Source: Methylophaga sp. (GTDB taxonomy: Bacteria > Pseudomonadota > Gammaproteobacteria > Nitrosococcales > Methylophagaceae). Taken from it: a DNA stretch of 20,733 nucleotides. Below, in pieces: positions 8,694-16,453 of the stretch. Both the position numbers and the translations under genes were made by a program. The notes under the pieces were generated by a model. It did not search any database. It saw nothing but the letters and a program-made list of their open reading frames with translations, and was not told the origin of the DNA. Within the stretch, counting starts at the first letter, position 1. Each line of letters starts with the position of its first letter. The DNA lies in contig JABURN010000055.1 of NCBI GenBank assembly GCA_014762585.1, positions 1-20,733 on the forward strand, in the 5' to 3' direction.

Positions 8694-10754
8694 ATGAAAC
8701 GTTCCACTCTTGCACTGGCCTGTGCCAGCGCGATGCTTTCTGTTCCATCTTGGGCAGAAATCACACCGGCAGAACTGCCGTCTATGATTATCAGTGCCGA
8801 CTTTCGTCCCAACGAAGCCCAGGAAACCCCGGTCAGCCTGACCACCATCGATGAAGAAGTCATCGAATCCCGCGGTGCCCAGCATCTTGAAGATGTGCTG
8901 AACCTGGCACCCAATGTGAATATCTCCAGTGGTGCTGCCCGTGGTCAGTATTTTCAGATTCGCGGTATTGGCGAGCGCAGTCAGTTCTCAGCACCGATTA
9001 ATCCATCGGTTGGTTTGTTGATTGATGGGATTGATTTCAGCCGCACCGGTGGTGCTGCCACCCTGTTTGATATTGAAACCGTTGAAATCCTGCGTGGTCC
9101 GCAGGGTACCAAATTCGGCACCAACGCCCTCGCCGGTGTCATCAATATGAAGAGCACTGAACCCAGCAATGAGTTCGATATGCATGTCGAAACCGGTGTG
9201 GCTGAATACAATACCCGAAATGTCGGTGTGGCAGTCGGTGGGCCGCTGGTCAAAGACTCGCTACTTGGCCGTTTTTCAATCTACAGCCATCAATCCGATG
9301 GCTACATGGACAATGATTTTTTAGGTAAAGACGATGTCCAGAACCACGACGAGATTACTGCCCGTGGTCACCTGAAATGGCTGGTGAACTCTGACCTGAC
9401 GGTAGACCTGAATCTGCTACATCTGGACATTGATAATGGCTATGATGCCTTCACCCTTGATAACAGTCGTGACAGTTTGTCAGACATGCCCGGAGAAGAC
9501 AGCCAGAACACAACAGCAGTGGCATTAAAAACAGATTACCGGGCCAGTAGTTCATTGCAGCTGCAATCCAACCTCACTTACGTGCAATCCGACTTAACTT
9601 ACAGTTATGACGCTGATTGGACTTATCCTGGATTCCACCCCGATGCCTATGCTGCGACAGAAGAGTTCAACCGGGACCGTGAGAACTATTCTGTTGAGTT
9701 AAAAGCCCTGTCCAATGAAGACGGCTGGATTTTCAATAACACCACCGAATGGGCGATCGGTGTGTATTTCCTGTCACAGGATGAAGAACTGGATCTGAAC
9801 TCGGATTTCGGTAATCTGGATAATGATTACGAAACCAGGAACACAGCACTGTTCGGTCAGCTTGATACACATCTGACCGATAAACTGACATTGATCACGG
9901 GCTTGCGGGTCGAATACTTTGAAGCTGACTACAAAGACTCCAATGCACTTGATATAGATACCAGCGAACGTCTGTTCGGGGGCAAGCTGGGGCTTAACTA
10001 TCAAATTAATGATGACCACATGACCTATACCTCATTGTCGCGCGGATATAAATCCGGTGGCGTCAATAACAATGACGCGCTGCCGGACAGCAAACGTGAA
10101 TTCGACACCGAATATATGTGGAGCCTGGAAACCGGCCTCAAATCACGCTGGCTGGATGGCGATCTAATTACTAACATTGCGGCTTTCTATTCATTGCGTC
10201 GCGATGCTCAGGTGAAGAGCTCGGTGTTTGTTGGTGGCGGCGAATTCGAAGACTCTATCGCCAACGCGGCTCGCGGTAAAAACTATGGCCTGGAAGCTGA
10301 TTTTGACTGGTTGATGAGCCAGGATTTCCGCCTGTTTGGTGCAGTAGGTCTGCTTCGTGCTGAGTTCGATGAGTATGAAAATCCGGATATCTCCAGCAAC
10401 GATATTGAAGGTCGCCGCCAGGCGCATGCACCCAACTATCAATTCACACTGGGGGGCGAATACTATCTGACCCCCAACCTGACTTTGCGTGCCAATATGG
10501 AAGGCAAGGATGACTTCTATTTCTCCAATAGTCATAACTCAAAGTCAGGCTCATATGTCATCTACAACACCAGTCTGGCTTATCAAAAAGACAACTGGAA
10601 GGTCACTCTGTGGGGGCGTAACCTGTTTGACAAGGATTACTACACTCGAGGCTTTTTCTTCGGTAACGATCCTCGAATCGGTTACGCAAATCGCACATAC
10701 AAACAGTTCGGTGATCCCCGCGTTGTCGGCCTGACCGTCAGCTACGATTATTAA
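8694..10754 (+). CDS. TonB-dependent outer-membrane receptor, probably for thiamine
   Basis: Outer-membrane active transporter of 686 residues. It has a signal peptide (1-21, ending PSWA), then a plug domain from about residue 40 (AQETPVSLTTIDEEV). Plug blocks include GQYFQIRGIGERSQF, DGIDFSRTGGA and EILRGPQGTKFGTNALAGVINM. A long 22-strand-type beta-barrel follows, with recurrent aromatic-alternating strands and GLTVSYDY at the C-terminus. Energy would come from TonB-ExbBD, not encoded here. The TPP riboswitch directly upstream and the thiamine-binding and PnuT-like genes downstream point to thiamine or a precursor as substrate. Thiamin-regulated outer-membrane receptors of this kind have been predicted by comparative genomics. 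The fold is certain; the substrate rests on context. Confidence 0.93.
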   Translation: MKRSTLALACASAMLSVPSWAEITPAELPSMIISADFRPNEAQETPVSLTTIDEEVIESRGAQHLEDVLNLAPNVNISSGAARGQYFQIRGIGERSQFSAPINPSVGLLIDGIDFSRTGGAATLFDIETVEILRGPQGTKFGTNALAGVINMKSTEPSNEFDMHVETGVAEYNTRNVGVAVGGPLVKDSLLGRFSIYSHQSDGYMDNDFLGKDDVQNHDEITARGHLKWLVNSDLTVDLNLLHLDIDNGYDAFTLDNSRDSLSDMPGEDSQNTTAVALKTDYRASSSLQLQSNLTYVQSDLTYSYDADWTYPGFHPDAYAATEEFNRDRENYSVELKALSNEDGWIFNNTTEWAIGVYFLSQDEELDLNSDFGNLDNDYETRNTALFGQLDTHLTDKLTLITGLRVEYFEADYKDSNALDIDTSERLFGGKLGLNYQINDDHMTYTSLSRGYKSGGVNNNDALPDSKREFDTEYMWSLETGLKSRWLDGDLITNIAAFYSLRRDAQVKSSVFVGGGEFEDSIANAARGKNYGLEADFDWLMSQDFRLFGAVGLLRAEFDEYENPDISSNDIEGRRQAHAPNYQFTLGGEYYLTPNLTLRANMEGKDDFYFSNSHNSKSGSYVIYNTSLAYQKDNWKVTLWGRNLFDKDYYTRGFFFGNDPRIGYANRTYKQFGDPRVVGLTVSYDY

Positions 10755-10764
10755 TTCACAGTTT

Positions 10765-10788
10765 GAGGGCTCAGCTGAGCCCTCTTTT
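10765..10788 (+). terminator. Perfect 20-bp palindrome plus T-run between receptor and downstream genes
   Basis: GAGGGCTCAG and CTGAGCCCTC (10765-10784) form a perfect palindrome followed by TTTTCT. As RNA it makes a strong hairpin with a tight loop, 10 bases after the receptor stop and just before the AAGGAG of the next gene. It may be a partial terminator that lowers expression of the downstream transport genes. Confidence 0.75.
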
Positions 10789-10806
10789 CTATTAAGGAGT
10801 TTTCCT

Positions 10807-11064
10807 ATGCGTGTTTCAGTTGATATCAGCCTTTATCCGCTGACCGAGCAATATGCCGACCCTATTCTGGCCTTTATCGATAAGCTGGAAAATAACCCTA
10901 AGCTTAATATTTCGCGTAATAACCTGAGCACCCAGGTTTTTGGTGAATACCGCGATGTGATGGACGCCATGGACAGCGAAATTGAAGCTGTATTTAATCA
11001 GCTTCCGCACAGTGTGTTTGTATTGAAAATGATCGGTACTGACCGTTATCAGGTCGAAGACTGA
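10807..11064 (+). CDS. YkoF/MTH1187-family thiamine-binding protein
   Basis: An 85-residue protein with the ferredoxin-like alpha/beta arrangement of the thiamine/HMP-binding YkoF and MTH1187 (DUF77) families. It has an opening strand VSVDISLYPL, a helix YADPILAFIDKLEN, the strand LNISRNNLSTQVFGEYRDVMDAM and a closing strand HSVFVLKMIGTDRYQ. A strong AAGGAG lies 7 bases before the ATG. There is no signal peptide, so it should be cytoplasmic. Its place between a riboswitch-controlled receptor and a PnuT-type permease supports binding of thiamine or its pyrimidine moiety. It could buffer, sense or help trap the imported vitamin. Family assignment is fairly firm; the exact ligand is inferred. 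Confidence 0.8.
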   Translation: MRVSVDISLYPLTEQYADPILAFIDKLENNPKLNISRNNLSTQVFGEYRDVMDAMDSEIEAVFNQLPHSVFVLKMIGTDRYQVED

Positions 11065-11070
11065 CCTTCT

Positions 11071-11691
11071 ATGTGGGATGCGATGCTACAGGGCCTGATG
11101 GCCTTATCAGGCTGGGAGGTTTTTGCCGCCCTGCTGGGCGTGGGCTATATTGTTTTCGCTGCCCGCGAATCGCAGTGGTGCTGGCCGATGGCCTTTGTCA
11201 GCACGCTAATCTATACCTTGCTGTTCTGGGATGGTCAGCTTCCCATGCAGGCACTACTGAACTTTTACTATATGGGCATGGCGATATACGGCTACCTTCT
11301 GTGGCGTCAGCATAAACAGAAAGAGAATGATATCGCCATTCATAGCTGGCATTTGTCCTATCACCTGGCTTTTTTGATAATTGGTAGTCTGCTGACCTGG
11401 CTGATTGGGTATTACCTAGGGGCGATTGAAGCCTCTCAGAATCCTTATCTGGATGCTGGCGTTACCGTCTTTTCAGTGCTCAATACCTGGTTGATGGCAC
11501 GAAAAGTACTGCAGAACTGGCTTTACTGGATCATTATCGATGCCGCCGCGGTGGTGCTTTATCTGGAAACCGGCTTTTATGCCACGGTGGCTTTGTTCTC
11601 ACTGTATACCGTGCTAGCCAGCGTCGGCTTTATCAACTGGATCCGGCTTTATCGTCAGCAAAACACGCTCTCACCTACTGCCAGTCATTAA
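11071..11691 (+). CDS. pnuT: PnuC-family vitamin transporter, probably thiamine (PnuT)
   Basis: Inner-membrane facilitator of 206 residues with about seven hydrophobic helices. The PnuC family core is visible as RESQWCWPMAFVSTLIYTLLFW (split here by function) and NFYYMGMAIYGYLLWR, with the aromatic residues that line the vitamin site. It starts 6 bases after the stop of the thiamine-binding gene, so the two are co-translated. PnuC homologues move nicotinamide riboside (PnuC), riboflavin (PnuX) or thiamine (PnuT). The TPP riboswitch upstream points to thiamine. Transport by this family is passive, so uptake depends on intracellular pyrophosphorylation; no thiamine pyrophosphokinase is seen nearby. 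Confidence 0.85.
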   Translation: MWDAMLQGLMALSGWEVFAALLGVGYIVFAARESQWCWPMAFVSTLIYTLLFWDGQLPMQALLNFYYMGMAIYGYLLWRQHKQKENDIAIHSWHLSYHLAFLIIGSLLTWLIGYYLGAIEASQNPYLDAGVTVFSVLNTWLMARKVLQNWLYWIIIDAAAVVLYLETGFYATVALFSLYTVLASVGFINWIRLYRQQNTLSPTASH

Positions 11692-11706
11692 AAGAACCTG
11701 TATCCA

Positions 11707-12378
11707 ATGAAAGCTGTTATTTTTGATATGGATGGACTGTTAATTGACAGTGAATCCATGTGGAAATCCGCTGAGGAACAGGTGTTTTCAGCATTAGGCG
11801 TTGAGGTCAGTGATCAACTTGCCTCATTAACCGCCTCCATGACCACGCGAGAAGTCACTGAATTCTGGTTCTCCCGTTTCCCATGGCAAAATCGTAGTCT
11901 GGAAAGTGTAGAAAAAGAGGTCATAGAGAGGGTCGGTGTACTTATCCAACAGGATGGGATTGCAAAGCGGGGCGTTTTGCAAATCATCAAAATGTTAAAG
12001 CAACATGCGTGCAAAATTGGCCTTGCCACGAATGCTCCAGAATCCCTGGTTCCACTGGTACTCGAAAAACTGGAAATAGCTGACTACTTCGACTGTACGG
12101 TCTCATCCTCTGAGGTGGATCAGGGCAAACCCAAACCTGATGTTTATCTCTTAGCACTGGATAAACTGGGTGTCTCTGCTACCGAGACGCTGGCTTTTGA
12201 AGACTCGCCCTCCGGACTCAAGGCGGCGACAGCGGCTAAAATAAGAACCATTGTGGTACCTAGTATTCAGGATTTTGAGGAGGCTGACTTTGAGGAAGCT
12301 GAACTGAAAATACGCCACCTGGAAGAATTTAATGCTGAACGCTTTTCTAAGCTTTGCCAGCCAGTCACATTAAGTTGA
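11707..12378 (+). CDS. HAD-superfamily phosphatase, HxpB (YniC)-like
   Basis: A 223-residue HAD hydrolase with all four motifs. Motif I is DMDGLLID (nucleophile D8, acid/base D10), motif II is the Thr of ATNAPES, motif III is the Lys in QGKPKPD, and motif IV is EDSPSG. The DMDGLLIDSE opening and overall wording resemble E. coli HxpB/YniC, a broad sugar-phosphate phosphatase. It follows the PnuT-like gene by 15 bases and ends the likely thiamine operon. A role on thiamine phosphates, such as dephosphorylating scavenged thiamine monophosphate, is possible but unproven. A tandem 15-bp repeat near the end encodes DFEEA twice (12271-12300). It converges with the next gene only 7 bases away. Confidence 0.85.
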   Translation: MKAVIFDMDGLLIDSESMWKSAEEQVFSALGVEVSDQLASLTASMTTREVTEFWFSRFPWQNRSLESVEKEVIERVGVLIQQDGIAKRGVLQIIKMLKQHACKIGLATNAPESLVPLVLEKLEIADYFDCTVSSSEVDQGKPKPDVYLLALDKLGVSATETLAFEDSPSGLKAATAAKIRTIVVPSIQDFEEADFEEAELKIRHLEEFNAERFSKLCQPVTLS

Positions 12379-12385
12379 ACAGCGT

Positions 12386-13270
12386 TTATTTGAATCTGAT
12401 CTGAGTTTGCATCCATTTGTTGATATCAGTCTCACCCAGCGCATTCATCAAAAACAGCAGCAGGCGGTAAACTGGCCTGACAGCATTCAGATCGGGCATG
12501 GGCTGATATTGCTGATAGACCATGGCAAAGCGCGCAGCTTGTTCTTCGCTCAGCTGATACTCGATTAATACCAGCTCTAACTCGGGCGGTGCCATCACAA
12601 AAGCATCAATATCAACCAGGGTCGTGAGTCTGCCAGCGCTGTGCAGATACTGATCCCACCGATTATCGAGCATAACAGGAGAAAAGCGTGACGGCGTGAT
12701 CTGTTCAACCTCAGACATCACCCTGTACAACCAGGGTTCGCCGATTTTTAACTGTCTGCTGAAACGCAAAAATGTTTTTATCAATCGCTCCGGCCAGCGT
12801 TGCGGTGGATGGTGGGGATGAGTCAAAAGCCCCCAGTTCAAATCCGCCTGTTGATGCAACCTGGCAACATGACGGGCAAAATCCCTGACCATCGACAGCG
12901 ACAGGTCCTCTGCGCCCAGGCTCTCCCCACGGGCAAAACGGCTAAGTACAAAGCCTGGCAGCTCTGCGCTCGGTGCTGCAGAATCCACCACCTCAGGAAT
13001 GTGCAGCAGACCATGCTGATGGATAATGCGACGGATCTGCACTGCATTGGCCAACTCATCGGTCAGGGAGAAGTCAAACAAGCCCTGCATCACCTGCCAG
13101 GTTGCCGATGATGCCAGCCGGTCAGGGTCACAGACTTTCAGGATTAACGGCCCGTCCGTTGTCTGACAGTGCCATAACTGATGCGTGCTGTCTTCAAACA
13201 TGGCTGGCAGCAGCGCGGCGTCGATAAGCCGGGGCCAGTGCTTATTGGATGCAAATAGTGATTCCGGCAC
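12386..13270 (-). CDS. Aminoglycoside phosphotransferase/choline-kinase-like protein with degenerate active site
   Basis: Protein of about 294 residues with the layout of APH-type small-molecule kinases. The N-lobe has PLILKVCDPD (the Lys fits the ATP-binding lysine) and the C-lobe has PGFVLSRFARGESL. In place of the Brenner motif HxDxxxxN it has LDNRWDQYL: the catalytic Asp remains, but His becomes Met or Leu and the metal-binding Asn becomes Gln. The second Asp is kept in LVDID. Activity may be altered or lost. I chose the GTG at 13268-13270 because AGGG lies 8 bases before it. The longer frame to a TTG at 13307-13309 overlaps the upstream dehydrogenase and has no such site. It is last in an operon with mtnA. 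Substrate unknown. Confidence 0.7.
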   Translation of the reverse strand: MPESLFASNKHWPRLIDAALLPAMFEDSTHQLWHCQTTDGPLILKVCDPDRLASSATWQVMQGLFDFSLTDELANAVQIRRIIHQHGLLHIPEVVDSAAPSAELPGFVLSRFARGESLGAEDLSLSMVRDFARHVARLHQQADLNWGLLTHPHHPPQRWPERLIKTFLRFSRQLKIGEPWLYRVMSEVEQITPSRFSPVMLDNRWDQYLHSAGRLTTLVDIDAFVMAPPELELVLIEYQLSEEQAARFAMVYQQYQPMPDLNAVRPVYRLLLFLMNALGETDINKWMQTQIRFK

Positions 13271-13302
13271 AGCCGCGTCCCTGCAGCTGGTAGCCTTGGG
13301 AG

Positions 13303-13977
13303 TTACCAAGGTAGCCGTTCACCATTGGTGTGCCAGAAGCCACCGCTGGTATCGAGCGTTAGCTCTTCCATACGCTTAATCAGCCCGGATGCTGATTCAT
13401 CAGGGTCGATCAGTCCCCCGTGGCCTGTCATATCAGTACGCACCCAGCCCGGATGCAGAATCGCGACAGCAATACCCCTGGGTTTAAGATCTACAGACAA
13501 GGATTTTCCGGCTGCATTAACGGCGGCTTTGGACATCCGGTAAGCATAGCTGCCGCCGGAATCATTATCGTCAATCGAACCCATGCGGCTGGTGATAATG
13601 CCGACCTTGCTGCCTTCATGCAGATTGGGCAGCAGTGCCTGAGTCACTAATAAAGGTCCCAGACTGTTCACCCGGTACATTCTGATAAAACTGTCGACTG
13701 CAGCGTCATCAATATCACCAAGGCCAATACCGCCGGCAATACCGGCATTATTGATTAACCAGTCGATATTACGGCCTTTCAGTGTATCCGCCAGTTTGGC
13801 GAGACTGGTCGGTTCACTGACCTCGACATCTTCAATGATTTCGACATTGAGATCCTTCAATTCTTTCGAGGCATGTCGGCAAGTAGCAATCACATGCATG
13901 CCTTTGGCCGATAGTTGCCGGCATAGCTCAAGACCAATCCCGCGGTTGGTGCCGGTGATGAGTACTGTTTCAGTCAT
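13303..13977 (-). CDS. Short-chain dehydrogenase/reductase (classical SDR)
   Basis: Cytoplasmic NAD(P)-dependent oxidoreductase of 224 residues. It has the Rossmann loop TGTNRGIG (8-15), NNAG in the fourth strand, and a catalytic Ser in the ITSRMGS block. The YxxxK pair is in YAYRMSKAA, and the PGWVRTDM stretch is typical of classical SDRs. It resembles the CsgA/C-factor-like subgroup, whose substrates are mostly unknown. Its ATG overlaps the mtnA stop (ATGA), so it is translationally coupled to mtnA. A link to methionine salvage is therefore conceivable, for example reducing a carbonyl intermediate, but nothing in the sequence fixes a substrate. The 3' end carries a CCTTGG/CCAAGG hairpin. 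Confidence 0.88.
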   Translation of the reverse strand: MTETVLITGTNRGIGLELCRQLSAKGMHVIATCRHASKELKDLNVEIIEDVEVSEPTSLAKLADTLKGRNIDWLINNAGIAGGIGLGDIDDAAVDSFIRMYRVNSLGPLLVTQALLPNLHEGSKVGIITSRMGSIDDNDSGGSYAYRMSKAAVNAAGKSLSVDLKPRGIAVAILHPGWVRTDMTGHGGLIDPDESASGLIKRMEELTLDTSGGFWHTNGERLPW

Positions 13978-15029
13978 GGTTCCTCCCCTTTAAGCGTTAA
14001 CATTTTTTCTGTTGTTGGCGACAGGATAACACCCGCTTCCGTAACGATGGCGTCAATCAAGGCAGCCGGTGTCACATCAAACGCCGGGTTTATCGCATTG
14101 ACATTGGCAGGCGCAATGGGTTCACGGTGGATATGTGTCACTTCTTCGCTTAGACGCTGTTCAATTGGAATGCCGCTGCCATCAGGGATATCCCAGTCTA
14201 TGGTTGATGTTGGCGCCACCACCATCATTTTGACCTGGTGATAGCGAGCCAGTACTGCCAGCGAATAGGTGCCGATTTTGTTGGCAGTATCCCCATTGGC
14301 GGCGATACGGTCAGCACCGACAATCACCCAGTCCAGTTTTCCGGAAGCCATTAATAAAGCCGCCGCCGAATCGGCCTGCAGGGTCATGGGGATAGCATCC
14401 TGCATCAATTCCCAGGCGGTCAAACGGCTTCCCTGTAACCAGGGACGGGTTTCATCCACATAAACATGGTCAATCTTGCCTTCGGCATAGCCCTGCCTGA
14501 TCACACCCAGCGCTGTACCGAACCCGGCTGTCGCCAGCGCCCCGGCATTGCAGTGAGTTAGCACCTTACTCTGGCTATCCAGCAGCGCTGCACCGCTCTT
14601 ACCCATTGCGCGGTTTGCGGCCACATCCTGCTCATGCATTTTTCTGGCTTCCGTGAGCAACGCGGTTTCCGGTGATTCGCCATCCGGCAAGTTCCGGTAA
14701 AACTGGCGCATATGCTCTATGGCCCAGAAGAGATTGACCGCTGTCGGGCGGGCATTCTCCAGTCTCGCCAGAGGTGCGGTCATCGCCTGTTTCCAGGTCA
14801 CACCGGCTGTATGCCAGGCCTGTCTGCCAGCAAGTACGACACCATAAGCCGCCGTCACGCCAATTGCAGGCGCCCCCCGCACCACCATCATGGTAATGGC
14901 TTCAGCGACCTGATCCGGATGGTCATACTCCAGCCATTCCTGCCGCTGAGGCAGTTGGCGTTGGTCCAATAAAAACAGGCGTTCATCCCGCCACTGAATC
15001 GGTGCGATTGTGCTCTTTATTTTTGTCAA
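13974..15029 (-). CDS. mtnA: S-methyl-5-thioribose-1-phosphate isomerase MtnA
   Basis: Aldose-ketose isomerase of the methionine salvage pathway, converting methylthioribose-1-phosphate to methylthioribulose-1-phosphate. It belongs to the eIF2B-like fold. Visible motifs are RGAPAIGVTAAYG, HCNAGALATAGFG (catalytic Cys), DETRPWLQGSRLT, VGADRIAANGD (catalytic Asp) and PTSTIDWDIPDG. I chose a TTG start at 15027-15029 because GAGGAG lies 7 bases upstream. With it the catalytic residues fall at C160 and D240, the same numbers as in the Bacillus enzyme, and the protein is 351 residues. In-frame ATGs at 15044 and 15062 would add 5 or 11 residues but have poorer sites. It leads an operon with the SDR and kinase-like genes. 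Confidence 0.95.
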   Translation of the reverse strand: MTKIKSTIAPIQWRDERLFLLDQRQLPQRQEWLEYDHPDQVAEAITMMVVRGAPAIGVTAAYGVVLAGRQAWHTAGVTWKQAMTAPLARLENARPTAVNLFWAIEHMRQFYRNLPDGESPETALLTEARKMHEQDVAANRAMGKSGAALLDSQSKVLTHCNAGALATAGFGTALGVIRQGYAEGKIDHVYVDETRPWLQGSRLTAWELMQDAIPMTLQADSAAALLMASGKLDWVIVGADRIAANGDTANKIGTYSLAVLARYHQVKMMVVAPTSTIDWDIPDGSGIPIEQRLSEEVTHIHREPIAPANVNAINPAFDVTPAALIDAIVTEAGVILSPTTEKMLTLKGEEP

Positions 15030-15117
15030 AAATGAACTCCTCATTCCCACCCGGCAAATCATTGGCTGCCGTGAACTAATTCAGGTGACAAGGTAGGTTT
15101 TTACCCTGTGTCGACGG

Positions 15118-15130
15118 TATAATCAGCTGC
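15118..15130 (+). promoter_or_regulatory. TATAAT box just before mtaD
   Basis: A perfect TATAAT at 15118-15123 ends 7 bases before the mtaD ATG. A promoter using it would start transcription at or next to the start codon, giving a leaderless or nearly leaderless mRNA. No good -35 is seen at the usual spacing, and no ribosome-binding site precedes the ATG. Confidence 0.4.
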
Positions 15131-16453
15131 ATGCAAACCGTCGATATGATTATCAATGCACGCTGGCTTGTGCCAGTTAACGCTTCACAGCAGGTGCTGG
15201 AAAACCAGGCCATCATCATTAAAGATAGCCGTATTGTAGCGCTTCTTCCCATTGACGAAGCAAAACAGCAATACAGTGCCGCGTCCATACACGACATGGA
15301 TCAGCACTGTCTGATTCCCGGGCTTATTAATAATCACGCACACAGTGCCATGAGCCTGTTTCGGGGATTGGCTGATGATCTGCCATTAATGACCTGGCTC
15401 AATGATCATATCTGGCCGGCGGAGGGCAAGTTTGTCGGTGACGGCTTTGTAGAAGCCGGCACAGCACTCGCGGTGGCTGAAATGCTGCGTGGTGGCACCA
15501 CCTGCGTCAATGATATGTATTTCTTCCCGGAAGCTACCGCCCGCGTTATCGATAAAAGTGGTATGCGGGCCAGCCTGGGCATGCTGGTTATTGAGTTTCC
15601 TACCAACTGGGCTGCCAGTGTCGATGAGTATCTGCACAAAGGCCAGCAATTACATGATCGTTATCGGCACCACACCCGTATCAGCACCAGTTACGCACCG
15701 CATGCACCCTACACCGTCGCCAATAAGACTTTCGAATCTATTCTGATTAATGCCGAAGAGATGGATCTACCCATTCATATGCATATTCACGAGACGGCGG
15801 CCGAAGTCTCAGCCAGTGTCGAAGAGTTCGGCATGCGGCCACTGGAACGTTTACGTGATATCGGTTTGCTGTCACCGCGCCTGATTGCCGTGCATATGAC
15901 ACAACTGAATGACCAGGAAATGGACTGGTGCAGCGAAGCGGGTGTTCACATCGCTCACTGCCCGGAGTCCAATCTGAAACTGGCCAGCGGCTTCTGCCCG
16001 GTGGCAGAACTCGATCGAAGAGGCGTGAATATCAGCATCGGCACCGATGGTGCGGCGTCCAATAATGACCTCGATATGTTCGGTGAAATGCGACAGGCAG
16101 CATTGCTGGCTAAAGCAGTTGCCAAAGATCCCAGCAGCATTCCCGCGCACAAGGCATTGGAAATGGCCACGATTAATGCAGCCAAATCGATGGCAATGGA
16201 TGACAGAATCGGTTCAATTGAAGTCGGGAAATTCGCTGACCTTGTTGCTGTCGATATGCATTCCATCGAGACCCAGCCATTTTATGACGTGGTCTCACAA
16301 CTGGTTTACGCGACTGGCCGTGATAAAGTGACAGATGTCTGGGTTGCCGGTAGACAGTTACTCAAAGACCGGCAGTTAACGACACTGGATGAAAGCAAAG
16401 TGATCCAGGATGCCCGTCAATGGGCAAACTCCATTAAGCAGGCTGAACAATGA
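15131..16453 (+). CDS. mtaD: 5-methylthioadenosine/S-adenosylhomocysteine deaminase (TRZ/ATZ family)
   Basis: Amidohydrolase-superfamily deaminase of 440 residues, expected to convert methylthioadenosine (and perhaps S-adenosylhomocysteine) to the inosine form. The metal site is shown by HAH at residues 69-71 ([17 protein letters not shown]), the cluster HMHIHE at 216-221, and the metal-binding D306 in [23 protein letters not shown] is characteristic of the MTA/SAH deaminase group. The C-terminus has the composite beta-sandwich segment [12 protein letters not shown]. It is divergent from mtnA and overlaps ubiG by 4 bases. A similar order, with mtnA next to the deaminase, ubiG and a HAD gene, occurs in Pseudomonas as I recall it. 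TRZ/ATZ-family chlorohydrolases are the alternative family label. Confidence 0.9.
   Translation: MQTVDMIINARWLVPVNASQQVLENQAIIIKDSRIVALLPIDEAKQQYSAASIHDMDQHCLIPGLINNHAHSAMSLFRGLADDLPLMTWLNDHIWPAEGKFVGDGFVEAGTALAVAEMLRGGTTCVNDMYFFPEATARVIDKSGMRASLGMLVIEFPTNWAASVDEYLHKGQQLHDRYRHHTRISTSYAPHAPYTVANKTFESILINAEEMDLPIHMHIHETAAEVSASVEEFGMRPLERLRDIGLLSPRLIAVHMTQLNDQEMDWCSEAGVHIAHCPESNLKLASGFCPVAELDRRGVNISIGTDGAASNNDLDMFGEMRQAALLAKAVAKDPSSIPAHKALEMATINAAKSMAMDDRIGSIEVGKFADLVAVDMHSIETQPFYDVVSQLVYATGRDKVTDVWVAGRQLLKDRQLTTLDESKVIQDARQWANSIKQAEQ

Noticed and set aside
12386..13270. Identification as AmgK, partner of MupP
   Set aside because: The AmgK catalytic loop (HRDYMPRN type) is absent and the gene is in a different operon on the other strand.
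13271..13309. Longer start (TTG) for the kinase-like gene
   Set aside because: It overlaps the SDR gene, lacks a ribosome-binding site and adds residues with no likeness to the family; GTG at 13270 has AGGG at good spacing. The longer form is not fully excluded.
15085..15110. A -35 box for the mtaD TATAAT
   Set aside because: GTGACA at 15085-15090 is 27 bases from the -10, too far, and nothing at 16-18 bases fits well.
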